Below, piece by piece: positions 19,261 through 31,800 of a stretch of 64,000 bases of DNA. The position numbers and the translations under genes were made by a program. The notes beneath the pieces were generated by a model. That model made no database searches and was not told the DNA's origin. It worked only from the letters and a program-made list of their open reading frames with translations. The DNA lies in contig CAJHNH020006113.1 of assembly GCA_905116865.2 (NCBI GenBank), positions 380,275-444,274 of the forward strand. The letters are read 5' to 3'. Numbering within the stretch: the first letter of the stretch is position 1; the number at the start of each line of letters is the position of its first letter. This stretch comes from Candidula unifasciata. Taxonomy: Eukaryota > Mollusca > Gastropoda > Stylommatophora > Geomitridae.

Positions 19261-20040
19261 ATCAATCTTTTGAATGGTGACCCTTGGGTTAGGGTTATCC
19301 CTAAAACAATATTAAACATGAAATAATTGTATTATGTGACCTTACACAAATAATGGATTATGTCCCCTAGGGTCGGCACTTAAAGTAATGTCAACTTACA
19401 GTAAATTGTGTTCCTGGATTGCCGTTCGAAGGAGTGCCCAAAAAAGTTGCTGGTACTCACCACAGTGCCTATGAAAAAGGTGCTCACCACCAATCTGGAG
19501 GTTTGTTACAAAAGCACTGAAAAAATGATGCCAAAAAAAGGTGCTAGTACTGGGTACCATCAGTAAAAAATGCTCTGTGTTTCTGCCATTATTAAGTTTC
19601 TACTGTGTCTGAAGCTGAAAGAGTAAGTTGTTGTTTATGTTGCAAAAAACCTCACTAACAAGCAAACATAAAAATTTAACTCATCATAACATAAAAATTA
19701 TTTACCTGAATGGAATCAGTCTTTATTTTTTAACTGTTCATTGTTATTTTTTAAGTCAAGGAAGTCAATGAAATCAGATAAATGTTTGTACAGCCATTAA
19801 AACAAACAGTTGTGAGACAAAAAGATGGAATGAAGAACGATCAGCAGAAGCAGACGAGAGACATGATGCTTGGCAGTTTGAGCAGGTGACATGGACGATG
19901 GAATATCAACAAAAGTATTGATCCAGAACACAAAGATCCAGAATCTGAAAAGAGAGTTTATGCCTCTGCAAGGCAAACAATAATTATTACTTTATTTAAA
20001 TGAAGACTGTTGGTAAATTATTATGGTTGATCTTTTTAAG
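19261..20040. other. 5' flank of the KLHL gene
   Basis: AT-rich. A TTAGGGTTA-type match lies near 19287-19296. The sequence just before the first coding exon ends ATCTTTTTAAG, a good 3' splice acceptor, so a 5' non-coding exon further upstream is likely but was not identified. Confidence 0.4.
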
Positions 20041-20042
20041 CA

Positions 20043-20136
20043 ATGACTGACACGAACATTTCCCCGATCAGTGAGACATCAACGCAGGGGGATGATGTGT
20101 ACCAGGATGTGGCCAGGGCGTCTAATCTCTTGACAG
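20043..20136 (+). CDS. KLHL-like: KLHL exon 1 (start codon)
   Basis: ATG at 20043, three bases after a likely acceptor (TTTTTAAG, 20040). Encodes MTDTNISPISETSTQGDDVY, then QDVARASNLLT and the first base of Gly32. Donor ACAG|GTTGGC. The frame continues smoothly into exon 2 as SNLLTGFSQLYKNKQF, the usual lead-in to a BTB domain. Confidence 0.8.
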
Positions 20137-23100
20137 GTTGGCTCATTTATTCAGTCATTTCTTATTATTTATGATTGATTGCACTCGGTTTGAGAACATA
20201 TGTCTTTTATGTCGCAGTACATGGTTGTAAATCCTGGACTGTTTTATAATAACTAAACAATAAATTTAAAGCTTTTAAACTTTATGACCAAAAAAAAAAC
20301 AACAACAACAAAGCCTGTGAATCAAGAATTTTTTTTAATTTTGCATTTCTATAAGATCTTTGCCCTTATCTGTTATGCCTTATGGCAAAACCATCCAGGT
20401 ATTTATCTTTGTCTTCCTCTAGCTTTTTTTAAACTCAGTTTTGCCAGTTGTCACTAAATTTTCATTACATATATCTTGACTGCATAATTTATTTTCTCTT
20501 ATCTGTTTCTTGAAATACAATGTTATTGTTTTGTCTTTCCATGAAATTCTTTGCTCTGTCTCCTCAGAGAACATACTTCTGCTGTTGCCAGATGTTAGAG
20601 TTTGTTTTCTTATTGTCTATGTCTCACATTCATTCACAGATGTTACACAGCTTGTGTTCTTATTGTACATGTCTCACATTCATACATAGATGTTACACAG
20701 CTTGTGTTCTCATTGTCCATGTCTCACATTCATACACAGATGTTACACAGCTTGTGTTCTTATTGTACATGTCTCACATTCATACACAGATGTTACACAG
20801 CTTGTGTTCTTATTGTACATGTCTCACATTCATACACAGATGTTACACAGCTTGTGTTCTCATTGTCCATATCTCACATTCATACACAGATGTTACACAG
20901 CTTGTGTTCTCATTGTCCATATCTCACATTCATACACAGATGTTACACAGCTTGTGTTCTCATTGTCCATATCTCACATTCATACACAGATGTTACACAG
21001 CTTGTGTTCTCATTGTCCATGTCTCACATTCATACACAGATGTTACACAGCTTGTGTTCTCATTGTCCATGTCTCACATTCATACACAGATGTTACACAG
21101 CTTGTGTTCTCATTGTCCATGTCTCACATTCATACACAGATGTTACACAGCTTGTGTTCTCATTGTCCATATCTCACATTCATATACAGATCGATGTTAC
21201 ACAGCTTGTGTTCTTATTGTCCATGTCTCACATTCATACACAGATGTTACACAGCTTGTGTTTTTATTGTCCATATCTCACATTCATACACAGATGTTAC
21301 ACAGCTTGTGTTCTCATTGTCCATGTCTCACATTCATACACAGATGTTACACAGCTTGTGTTCTCATTGTCCATGTCTCACATTCATTCACAGATGTTTC
21401 ACAGCTTGTGTTCTCATTGTCCCTGTCTCACATTCATACACAGATGTTTCACAGCTTGTGTTCTCATTGTCCATGTCTCACATTCATACACAGATGTTAC
21501 ACAGCTTGTGTTCTCATTGTCCATGTCTCACATTCATACACAGATGTTTCACAGCTTGTGTTCTCATTGTCCATGTCTCACATTCATTCACAGATGTTTC
21601 ACAGCTTGTGTTCTCATTGTCCATGTCTCACATTCATACACAGATGTTAGAGTTTGTTTTCTTATTGTCCTAGTCTCACATTCATACACAGATGTTTCAC
21701 AGCTTGTGTTCTATTGTCCATATCTCACATTCATACACAGATGTTAGAGTTTGTTTTCTTATTGTCCTAGTCTCACATTCATACACAGATGTTACACAGC
21801 TTGTGTTCTCATTGTCCATGTCTCACATTCATACACAGATGTTTCACAGCTTGTGTTCTTATTGTTATAGTCTCACATTCATACACAGATGTTCCAGTCA
21901 GGCATACCTGCCTATATAATTTATTGTCATTGTAGGGCTTCTCTAGATCTTGTTATAGCTTACCAGTTGTTATAGCTTACCAGTTGTTATAACTTGTCAG
22001 TTGTTATAACTTGCCAGTTGTTATAATTTGCCGGTTATTATAACTTACCACTTGTTGTAACTTGCCGGTTGTTGTAACTTGCCGGTTGTTGTAACTTGCC
22101 GGTTGTTATAACTTGCCGGTTGTTATAACTTACCGGTTGTTATAACTTACCATTTGTGACAACTTACCATTTGTTATAACTTGCCAGTTGTTATAACTTA
22201 CTTTGTTTAGTGATAATCTGTGAGCTGTATTCTTTTTACAGTTATACCCCTACTAATGTCTATAAATATCTTCAGTTACGTCTTTCTGCCAGGATTTTCG
22301 CAGCTGTACAAGAACAAACAGTTTGTAGATGTCACCCTGCGGGTGGAAGAGACCGACTTTCCCTGTCACAAAAATGTGCTTGCGGCCTCTAGTCCCTACT
22401 TCCTGGTGATGTTCTCCACAAGCCTGGTGGAGAGCCAGCTGGACTGTATCACCCTACAGGACATGGAGGCCCGCACCCTTGAGCTTGTGCTGGATTATAT
22501 CTACACGGGCCAGGTGGGTTGTGGGTTGTTGTGTGAGGTAGTGGGTGTTTGGTTGGCTGCATGAGTGGTGGGTTGTTGTGAGATAGTGGGTGTTTGGTTG
22601 GCTGCATGAGTGGTGGGTTGTTGTGAGGTAGTGGGTGTTTGGGTGACTGCATGAGTAGTGGGTTGTTGTGTGAGGTAGTGGATGTTTGGTGGGCTGCATG
22701 AGTGGTGTGTTGTTGTGCGAGGTAGTGGGTGTTTGAGTGACTTTGGAGTGGTCGGTTGTTGTGTAAGGTAGTGGGTGTTTGAGTTACTTTGGAGTGGTCG
22801 GTTGTTGTGTGAGGTAGTGGGTGTTTGAGTGACTTTGGAGTGGTCGGTTGTTGTGCGAGGTAGTGGGTGTTTGAGTGACTTTGGAGTGGTCGGTTGTTGT
22901 GTGAGGTAGTGGGTGTTTGAGTGACTTTGGAGTGGTCGGTTGTTGTGTGAGGTAGTGGGTGTTTGAGTGACTTTGGAGTGGTCGGTTGTTGTGCAAGGTA
23001 GTGGGTGTTTGAGTGACTTTGGAGTGGTCGGTTGTTGTGTGAGGTAGTGGGTGTTTGAGTGACTTTGGAGTGGTCGGTTGTTGTGCGAGGTAGTGGGTGT

Positions 23101-26100
23101 TTGAGTGACTTTGGAGTGGTCGGTTGTTGTGTGAGGTAGTGGGTGTTTGAGTGACTTTGGAGTGGTCGGTTGTTGTGTGAGGTCGTGGGTGTTTGAGTGA
23201 CTTGTGACTTTGGAGTGGTCGGTTGTTGTGCAAGGTAGTGGGTGTTTGAGAGACTTTGGAGTGGTCGGTTGTTGTGCGAGGTAGTGGGTGTTTGGTGGGC
23301 TGCATGAGTGATGGGTTGTTGTGTTAGGTAGTGGATGTTTGGTGGGCTGCATGAGTGGTGGGTTGTGTGAGGTAGTGGGTGTTTGGTGGGCTGCATGAGT
23401 GGTGGGTTGTGTGAGGTAGTGGGTGTTTGGTTGGCTGCAAGAGTGGTGGGTTGTTGTGTGAGGTAGTGGGTGTTTGGTGGGCTGCATGAGTGGTGGGTTG
23501 TTGTGTGAGGTAGTGGGTGTTTGGTGGGCTGCATGAGTGGTGGGTTGTTGTGTGAGGTAGTGGATGTTTGGTGGGCTGCATGAGTGGTGGGTTGTGTGAG
23601 GTAGTGGGTGTTTGGTGGGCTGCATGAGTGGTGGGTTGTGTGAGGTAGTGGGTGTTTGGTGGGCTGCGTGAGTGGTGGGTTGTTGTGTGAGGTAGTGGGT
23701 GTTTGGTGGGCTGCATGAGTGGTGGGTTGTGTGAGGTAGTGGGTGTTTGGTGGGCTGCATGAGTGGTGGGTTGTGTGAGGTAGTGGGTGTTTGGTGGGCT
23801 GCATGAGTGGTGGGTTGTGTGAGGTAGTGGGTGTTTGGTGGGCTGCATGAGTGGTGGGTTGTGTGAGGTAGTGGGTGTTTGGTGGGCTGCATGAGTGGTG
23901 GGTTGTGTGAGGTAGTAGGTATTTGGTGGGCTGCATGAGTGGTGGGTTGTTGTGTGAGGTAGTGGGTATTTGGTGGGCTGCATGAGTGGTGGGTTGTTGT
24001 GTGAGGTAGTGGGTATTTGGTGAGCTGCATGAGTGGTGGGTTGTTGTGTGAGGTAGTGGATATTTGGTGGGCTGCATGAGTGGTGGGTTGTTGTGTGAGG
24101 TAGTGGATATTTGGTGGGCTGCATGAGTGGTGGGTTGTTGTGTGAGGTAGTGGGTGTTTGGTGGGCTGCATGAGTGGTGGGTTGTTGTGTGAGGTAGTGG
24201 GTGTTTGGTGGGCTGCATGAGTGGTGGGTTGTTGTGTGAGGTAGTGGATGTTTGGTGGGCTGCATGAGTGGTGGGTTGTGTGAGGTAGTGGGTGTTTGGT
24301 GGGCTGCATGAGTGGTGGGTTGTGTGAGGTAGTGGGTGTTTGGTGGGCTGCATGAGTGGTGGGTTGTGTGAGGTAGTGGGTGTTTGGTGGGCTGCATGAG
24401 TGGTGGGTGTTTGGTGGGCTGCATGAGTGGTGGGTTGTGTGAGGTAGTAGGTATTTGGTGGGCTGCATGAGTGGTGGGTTGTTGTGTGAGGTAGTGGGTA
24501 TTTGGTGGGCTGCATGAGTGGTGGGTTGTTGTGTGAGGTAGTGGGTATTTGGTGGGCTGCATGAGTGGTGGGTTGTTGTGTGAGGTAGTGGGTATTTGGT
24601 GGACTGCATGAGTGGTGGGTTGTTGTGTGAGTTAGTGGGTTTCACAGTGAATAATGGTTGAGTGGGTGGGTGAGTAGTGAGAAAAGTTATCAAGGAATGC
24701 AGTAGTTTTTCAGTATGCCATGATGAGAGCATAAAACCTGCTGCCTGTTAATGAAAATGAACACATTCAACAATAAGAATAACTAATAAACATTACACCA
24801 GTCCTCCTCCTTCCCTCTTCTCCTCAGGTAAACCTGACTGAGGACACAGTCCAGAATCTTCTGTCTGCGGCCAATCTGTTCCAGCTGATCCCCCTGCGTG
24901 ACGGATGTGCAGAGTTCATGATGAACCACGTGACAGTGGCCAACTGTATCGGGGTGTTCTTCTTCGCCAAGGCTCACCAGTGCAATGTGCTGGCACTGAA
25001 GGCAAAGGAAATTATCAACAACAAGGTCAGCTATGTTTGTATCTTCTTCTTCTCCTCATTTCTTCTTCTTCTCTTCCACCTTGTACCTCATCAAAGTGTC
25101 GGGGGGAGATGCAATGTTCGTTGATGAGCTCTGTCAAGAACACTATTAAGACTGTTCATTTCTGTAAGGCTGTTCTTAATGCCATCACTCCATATTTTCC
25201 TAGGTCTTCCACTCGCTCTGTATCCGTTGTAACGTTTTAGTGTGGCTCGCTGTGGCAGATAGTACCAGGGAATTCTTGTTAGGTGTCCAAACCACTTCAT
25301 TTGTTGTTCTTTGATGACTTGTAAGACTGGCTTTATTCCTAGCATTCGTCTGATTTTCTGATTTTGTATTCTGTCTTTCCTTGAAACTCCTGCAGCTCTT
25401 CTAAGGCATTTCATCTCTGTTGTCAAAATTGTACGTTCATTGGAGTATGTAAGTATCCACCTTTGGCATTGATAGCATAATGTTGGCCAAAAAATAGTTC
25501 TGATAAGATTCACTTTAGTACTCTGAGGTATCTGCTTGTGTGTCAACAGGGGAGATAGTTGCCCCATTACTTGATTAGCTTTGGCACATCGGATGTGAAA
25601 ATTGCTCCCAAATACTTAAATTCCTCTGTTTGTCTCAAGGTTTTGTATTTTTAATTTTATTTCTAAATTGTCTTTGTCTTCCTTTCATCATTGTCTCTGT
25701 TTTCGTAGCGTTTATTTTTATATTATATTCTTACCCTTTGTTACTAATTTGATTTCGGTGGTTCTGTAGGCATCTGCTATGAGTACCTTGTCCTCCCCAT
25801 TCACCTGCTGTAAACTCCGGCGGAAAGTTCTAGTTTTTGTCCACTCCTGGACTGTCATCTTGATCCAGAATTTCTGTTTTACATGCACATCCGTTTTATA
25901 AATCTATTTGTGTGCAGACTGTTGGCTGCTTGCCTCTCAGGCACATGCAGTCTGAGGGAAACACTTTTAATAGGGTGTCACCTAGGACATGCTTGTTAGA
26001 GAGCCAATAGGTCTTTTCTGTGTTCTCCGAAATGGAAACACGGAACCCACACAGGAAGTTAGTTTGTTAATGTGTGTGCTTTTGTGCCTGAGAGTTTGTG

Positions 26101-28845
26101 ATTGTTTGTGCATATATGCATGTGAGTAGTTTTGTATTTATTGTATAACAGTGTTTGTCTTTGTGTTATTCTTTTATGATTTACGACACTTGCTGAAAAT
26201 GTTTTGTGCTTTTTTTTATTTTTAAATTGCTTCTTTTGCTAATTGTCCTTAACTGTATTTCATTTTTCAATCTATCACTTGTTTTGTGTATAAACATTGT
26301 TGCTGAAGGAAAGAAAAATAAGAACGTTTTAACCATATTTTAAAAAAAAAGGCAGACAGCGATACAAGTGGGAGACTGACCTTAAGAGGTGGACTACCAA
26401 CAGTCTGAGTGAGTGTACAAGCTGGATAAAAGACATACCTTGTTTGAGATCCTTTATTGTGGAGGTGGCACCTGATTGTTTGACTACCTCTCTGCTTATT
26501 ACTCAACCACGTTTGTTCCTTCCTGTCGCCCTAATAGGTTTGTGCACTAACATTGTTTCCATGACTTTGTTGGCAGTTCTTGTTGCTGTGTAAGCAGCAG
26601 GAGTTTCTGAGTCTGCCGGTGGACAAGCTGGTGGAGATTGTCAGCGATGACGACCTGAACGTCACCATGGAGGAAATTGTTTACGAAGCTTGCATGGCTT
26701 GGGTGGAAGAAGACCAGGACAGTCGCAAGCAGAGTTTAGCTGAGGTAGATTCAACTGTCGTTTATCTGGTTCATTTGCACAAATAGATTTCCTTTTTTAC
26801 TGGCAGGGATCTCCTTGTGGGTCCAGGGCCCCGTTTGGGAAAGAAGTGGAATAGACCCAGTGTCTCTCCTCTAACAAGCATGTTGTAAAAGGCAGGTAAT
26901 AGGTGTATGCTGAACTGTTAGGTTGAAAGTACAGATATCACAGTTTAGCTGTAAACCACAGCATGCTAAGTACTCTTGGGCAGCTGAAGAATGCTGAAAA
27001 TGTTATCACGATCGACATCACTTACATTAGGCATTGTCCATGCCTGCTCAGTCCTCCAATGCATCAGCCATCCTTGTGTAGTTCTACTGATTGTTTCCAT
27101 ACCAAGGTGGTTATAAATTCTCCTATCTTGATTTAAAAAATGGCATAAAAGTGCTTTGCCAGACTTTATTCCCAGGTCACATAGTCACGTTAGTGTTGGA
27201 GACCCTTAATTATTCACCAGCCTAGTCCAGACAGCATGTGTTGTCACTATGTTATTTCTGTGTTATCTTTGTGTGTGGACTATCTCACAGTCCTCAAGAA
27301 AGAGAATAGGGGCTTTTGAGTTGAAATACTATAGAAAGTTTCTCAGAATATCTTTGACAAAGAAGAGGAGAAATACTGACATCTTGAAAGATCTGAAAAT
27401 CAAGGAAGATTGGCTAATAAACAGCATCCTGTCTCGGAAGCTGAAATATTTTGGTTATATCAAACGCTACGATGGATTGGAAAAAAATGATAGCAGACGG
27501 CACGATGCCAAGAAGGAGGGGCAGGGGCCAACCAACACGAAGATGGGCACAGGATATAAGTGACTCCTTGAGTATGAAAGTACATGAAGCAGGAGAGCTG
27601 GCGAGAGACCGGGTTTCTTTCAGGCAGACTGTGATGAGAGCGACGTTCTGCAAAAGATCTGCTACATGAAGATGATGACCTTTGTGTGTTATCTTGATAT
27701 GTTATCCCTTGAGCATCCAAGTCCATGCAGAGTATGTTATCCCTTGACCATCCAAGTCCATACAGCGTATGTTATCCCTTGAGCATCCAAGTCCATGCAG
27801 AGTATGTTATCCCTTGACCATTCAAGTCCATACAGAGTATGTTATTCCTTGAGCATTCAAGCCCATACAGTGTATGTTATCCCTTGACCATCCAAGTCCA
27901 TACAGAGTATGTTATCCCTTGACCATCCAAGTCCATACAGAGTATGTTATCCCTTGACCATCCAAGTCCATACAGAGTATGTTATCCCTTGACCATCCAA
28001 GTCCATGCAGAGTATGTTATCCCTTGACCATCCAAGTCCATACAGCATATGTTATCCCTTGACCATTCAAGTCCATACAGAGTATGTTATCCCTTGACCA
28101 TTCAAGTCCATACAGAGTATGTTATTCCTTGAGCATTCAAGCCCATACAGTGTATGTTATCCCTTGACCATCCAAGTCCATACAGAGTATGTTATCCCTT
28201 GAGCATTCAAGTCCATACAGAGTATGTTATCCCTTGATCATCCAAGACCATACAGTGTATTTTATCCTATCACCAGGTGATGAGATGTGTCAGGTTTGCC
28301 AACATTAGCTCCTATTACTTCTGTGATAAAATCAAGACCAACCTGCTGCTGCGGGACAACCCAGAGATTGTGGCCTTGCTCAACACCATTACGTGCTACC
28401 ATATGCTCAAGGTGGGAGGCTGTCACTTATCATCATCATCCTGTGGCACTGTTTATAAGTCGTATGTGGCCTACATTCTGTTTCTCCATTCCTTTCAATA
28501 TTGTGGATGGATCCCTCACCTTTGACCTCTGTTTATCATAATTCCTTTGAGAGTTTTTCTTGAACATCTTGTCTTGTTAATTTTTTTGTTTGTTTCCTAT
28601 TCCATTCCCTGTTTGGTATTTGATTGCTTGCTTTTTCACCGGTTGTGCCCAGTATATCACCACCCCTCCCCCTTCTCTCTCTCTCTCTATTTTAAGAGTG
28701 TATGTGTACGTGTATGTTCGGAGTGTGTATGATGTGATGTGAGTATGCATTATTGATAACATGGTCTAAAAGATGAGTGCTTGGAAGGGCCAAATATAAG
28801 ACAGACCTGTGTGCCCAATTTATGACCCTTTGAAAAAAAAGTTTG

Positions 28846-28876
<31 letters not shown>

Positions 28877-31800
28877 CCTCCCTCATTACTGCTGTTACCA
28901 GTGGTTGTCGAGACCTTTCTCTGATTGTCGCTGATATTGCTGCTAGAAACTTTATATAATCTTGCTGTTGTTGGTTTGTCTCTTGTTCTCATGACTGTAT
29001 TAGCTAAATGTATTTACTTGTGATGATTTCCTGTAATTGCCATTTCTTTGTGAAACTGTTTAAATCACTGCCATGGCTTGACTGATTCGCATAGCTTGAG
29101 ACAGTTTGACTGTCACAGCTTGAGACTGTTTGAATGATTGTCATAGCTTGAGACAGTTTGAATGATTGTCATAGCTTGAGACAGTTTGACCTACTGTCAC
29201 AGCTTGAGACTGTTTGACTGACTGTCATAGCTTGAAACATTTTGAATGATTGTCAAAGCTTGAGACTGTTTTGAATGATTGTCATAGCTTGAGACAGTTT
29301 GAATGATTGTCATAGCTTGAGACAGTTTGAATGATTGTCATAGCTGGAGACAGTTTGAATGATTGTCATAGCTTGAGACAGTTTGAATGATGTCATAGCT
29401 TGAGACAGTTTGAATGATGTCATAGCTTGAGACAGTTTGAATGATTGTCATAGCTTGAGACATTTTGAAATATTGTCTTAGCTTGAGATAGTTTGAATGA
29501 TTATCATAGCTTGAGACATTTTGAATGATTGTCATAGCTTGAGACAGTTTGAATGATTGTCATAGCTTGAGACAGTTTGAATGATTGTCATAGCTTGAGA
29601 CATTTTGAATGATTGTCATATTTTGAGATTGTTTGAGTGATTGTCATAGCTTGAGACTGTTTGACTGTCACAGCTTGAGACTGTTTGACTGTCACAGCTT
29701 GAGACTGTTTGAATGATTGTCACCGCTTGAGACTGTTTGAATGATTGTCATAGCTTGAGACTGTTTGAATGATTGTCACAGCTTGAGACAGTTTGAATGA
29801 CTGACACAGCTTGAGACTGTTTCAAACACTAAAATAGCTTCAAAAAAATATGCTTAAGAAAATGCAGGCTAGGTTCATCAGACAGAAATAGATTGTATCA
29901 TTAAGTACTTCACAAATGGCTGGCCCTACTATCTTTGTGCCAGATCATACGGGTGTTTGAGGAAACAAGCGTGCAGATTATCTTGCAGACACTGCAGTTG
30001 CTGTGGCTGTTTTGATACTGGGCAGAAGCAGTTTTATTAATGCCAAAAAGCATGATTCCATATCCCTGTCTAGGCTGATGGACAGGGGGGGGTGCAACTT
30101 GGATCTGCAAGAAATGAACATTTCACCAAAGGGAGAAGATGTTTTTTAATCAACACAGAACTGGCATCAGGAGTCATTTTACACTTGTGGGGATTCTGAG
30201 AAGGAGATGGGAGCACCTGTGGACCTGTCCGGAGTGCTGTAATGGTAATTCTCACTAATTGCTTAAAGCTGAATCATGGTCTTAGCTTGAGACTGTTTGA
30301 ATCACTGTAGCATATTGAGGCTGTTTGAATCACTGTAGCAGATTGAGGCTGTTTAAATCACTGTAGCAGATTGAGGCTGTTTAAATCACAACAGATTATA
30401 GGCTGCTTGAATCACTGTTACATATTAAGGCTGTTTGAATCACTGTAATATCTTGAGGCTCTCTGAAGATATTAGCATCTTTTTGCATTTCTACTGAAAG
30501 AAAGTGTGTATAAGTGTGTTGGTGCATGTTGTATGTATTATATCTGTGTAAGTTCTTTTCCTGTTAGAATCGGCAGCATGAGATGGATGTGAAGCTGATG
30601 CCTCGTCGAGGAATGGTGTACGAGAGGGGTGTCATGATAATTGCCAACCCATACACGGAGGATGTGCTCAAGAAGTACAGCAGTATGGAGATGCTGCTGC
30701 CCAAGACGGGAGAGGTGATGCACATCTGTAAGCTTCCGCAGAGCTTGTACACACCAGGTAAACAATTGTTTGTTTGCCCAGGAAACAGTTGTTTGTTTAC
30801 CTTGTGGAAATATTTGTCTCATATTTTTGACAAAAATTGTGCAGTCTCCACATTGGAATGTGGCAACAGTGTTTCTTCTACCAACAAAGGGAATACTATG
30901 TGATTTGATTCTGAAACCACTGTCTGAAAGCTTTGGTAACTGTCTTTTTTCTACACTGCCCACAGCAGGAGTCAAACTCTGGTAAACCTTGAGTGTTGCA
31001 TCATGAAATTCTTCAAACCCTGGTAAACCTTGAGTGTTGCATCATGAAATTCTTCAAACCCTGGTAAACCTTGAGTGTTGCATCATGAAATTCTTCAAAC
31101 CCTGGTAAACCTTGAGTATTGCATCATGAAATTCTTCAAACCCTGGTAAACCTTGAGTGTTGCATCATAAAATTCTTGAAACCTTGGTTAACCTTGAGTA
31201 TAACAATTCTTCTTCTTCTGTGTTCCTCCGAAGATGTGATTGAGTTGTGCCCATTTACAGTATTGCTGGGATATTTGCACCTTTTGGCCCACACATCTTG
31301 ACTTCTGCAGGCATTTATTGAGTTAGCTTTCCCCGGTCATCATGAAATGACTCTTTTCAGTTTCAGGGGGTTTTGTTTCAGAAACCAAAGGGTGGTATTG
31401 CCAGACATATAATAGGTGCATCCAGTGTTTATTGAACTTCTAGGTAGGAATCTATGTGTGATGCAGTCCTTAGGGCCGAAAGAGTTAACTAACTTCTAAG
31501 CCGTAGAGTCGCACTTGTTATGTTTATTTTTTTCTCCTGGTTATGCCTGTGTGTTGGGAAATGAGCAGGCAGAAAGACTGGCCGGTTCTGCACTGCTTGG
31601 TAGTGAACTGATGTATGACAAGCTGGGTGTTGTGAGGGCTCTTTGGGAGCGATTGAACTGTGAGGGGGCACAGATAGATAATATCGGTCTGGGGATCTGG
31701 CCGGTGCTCAACAGGCCGGTGCTCAACAGACCGTTGCTCAACAGGCCTGTGCTCAACAGGCCGGTGCTCAACAGGCCATTGCTCAACAGACCGTTGCTCA

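Noticed and set aside
20520..21919. Three overlapping plus-strand frames of 327-381 codons with CSHCPCLTFIHRCYTA-like repeats
   Set aside because: 50-bp repeat lacking stops; it lies within KLHL intron 1.
22241..22292. Earlier acceptor for KLHL exon 2 (TTTTTACAG)
   Set aside because: In phase, but it adds a hydrophobic insert (VIPLLMSINIF...) where BTB proteins have none; the acceptor at 22292 has a good pyrimidine tract and gives SNLLTGFSQLY.
22449..24732. Minus-strand frames of 688, 743 and 412 codons, rich in Thr, Pro and His
   Set aside because: They are the complement of the G/T-rich array, overlap KLHL exon 2 in antisense, and have no splice, start or family support.
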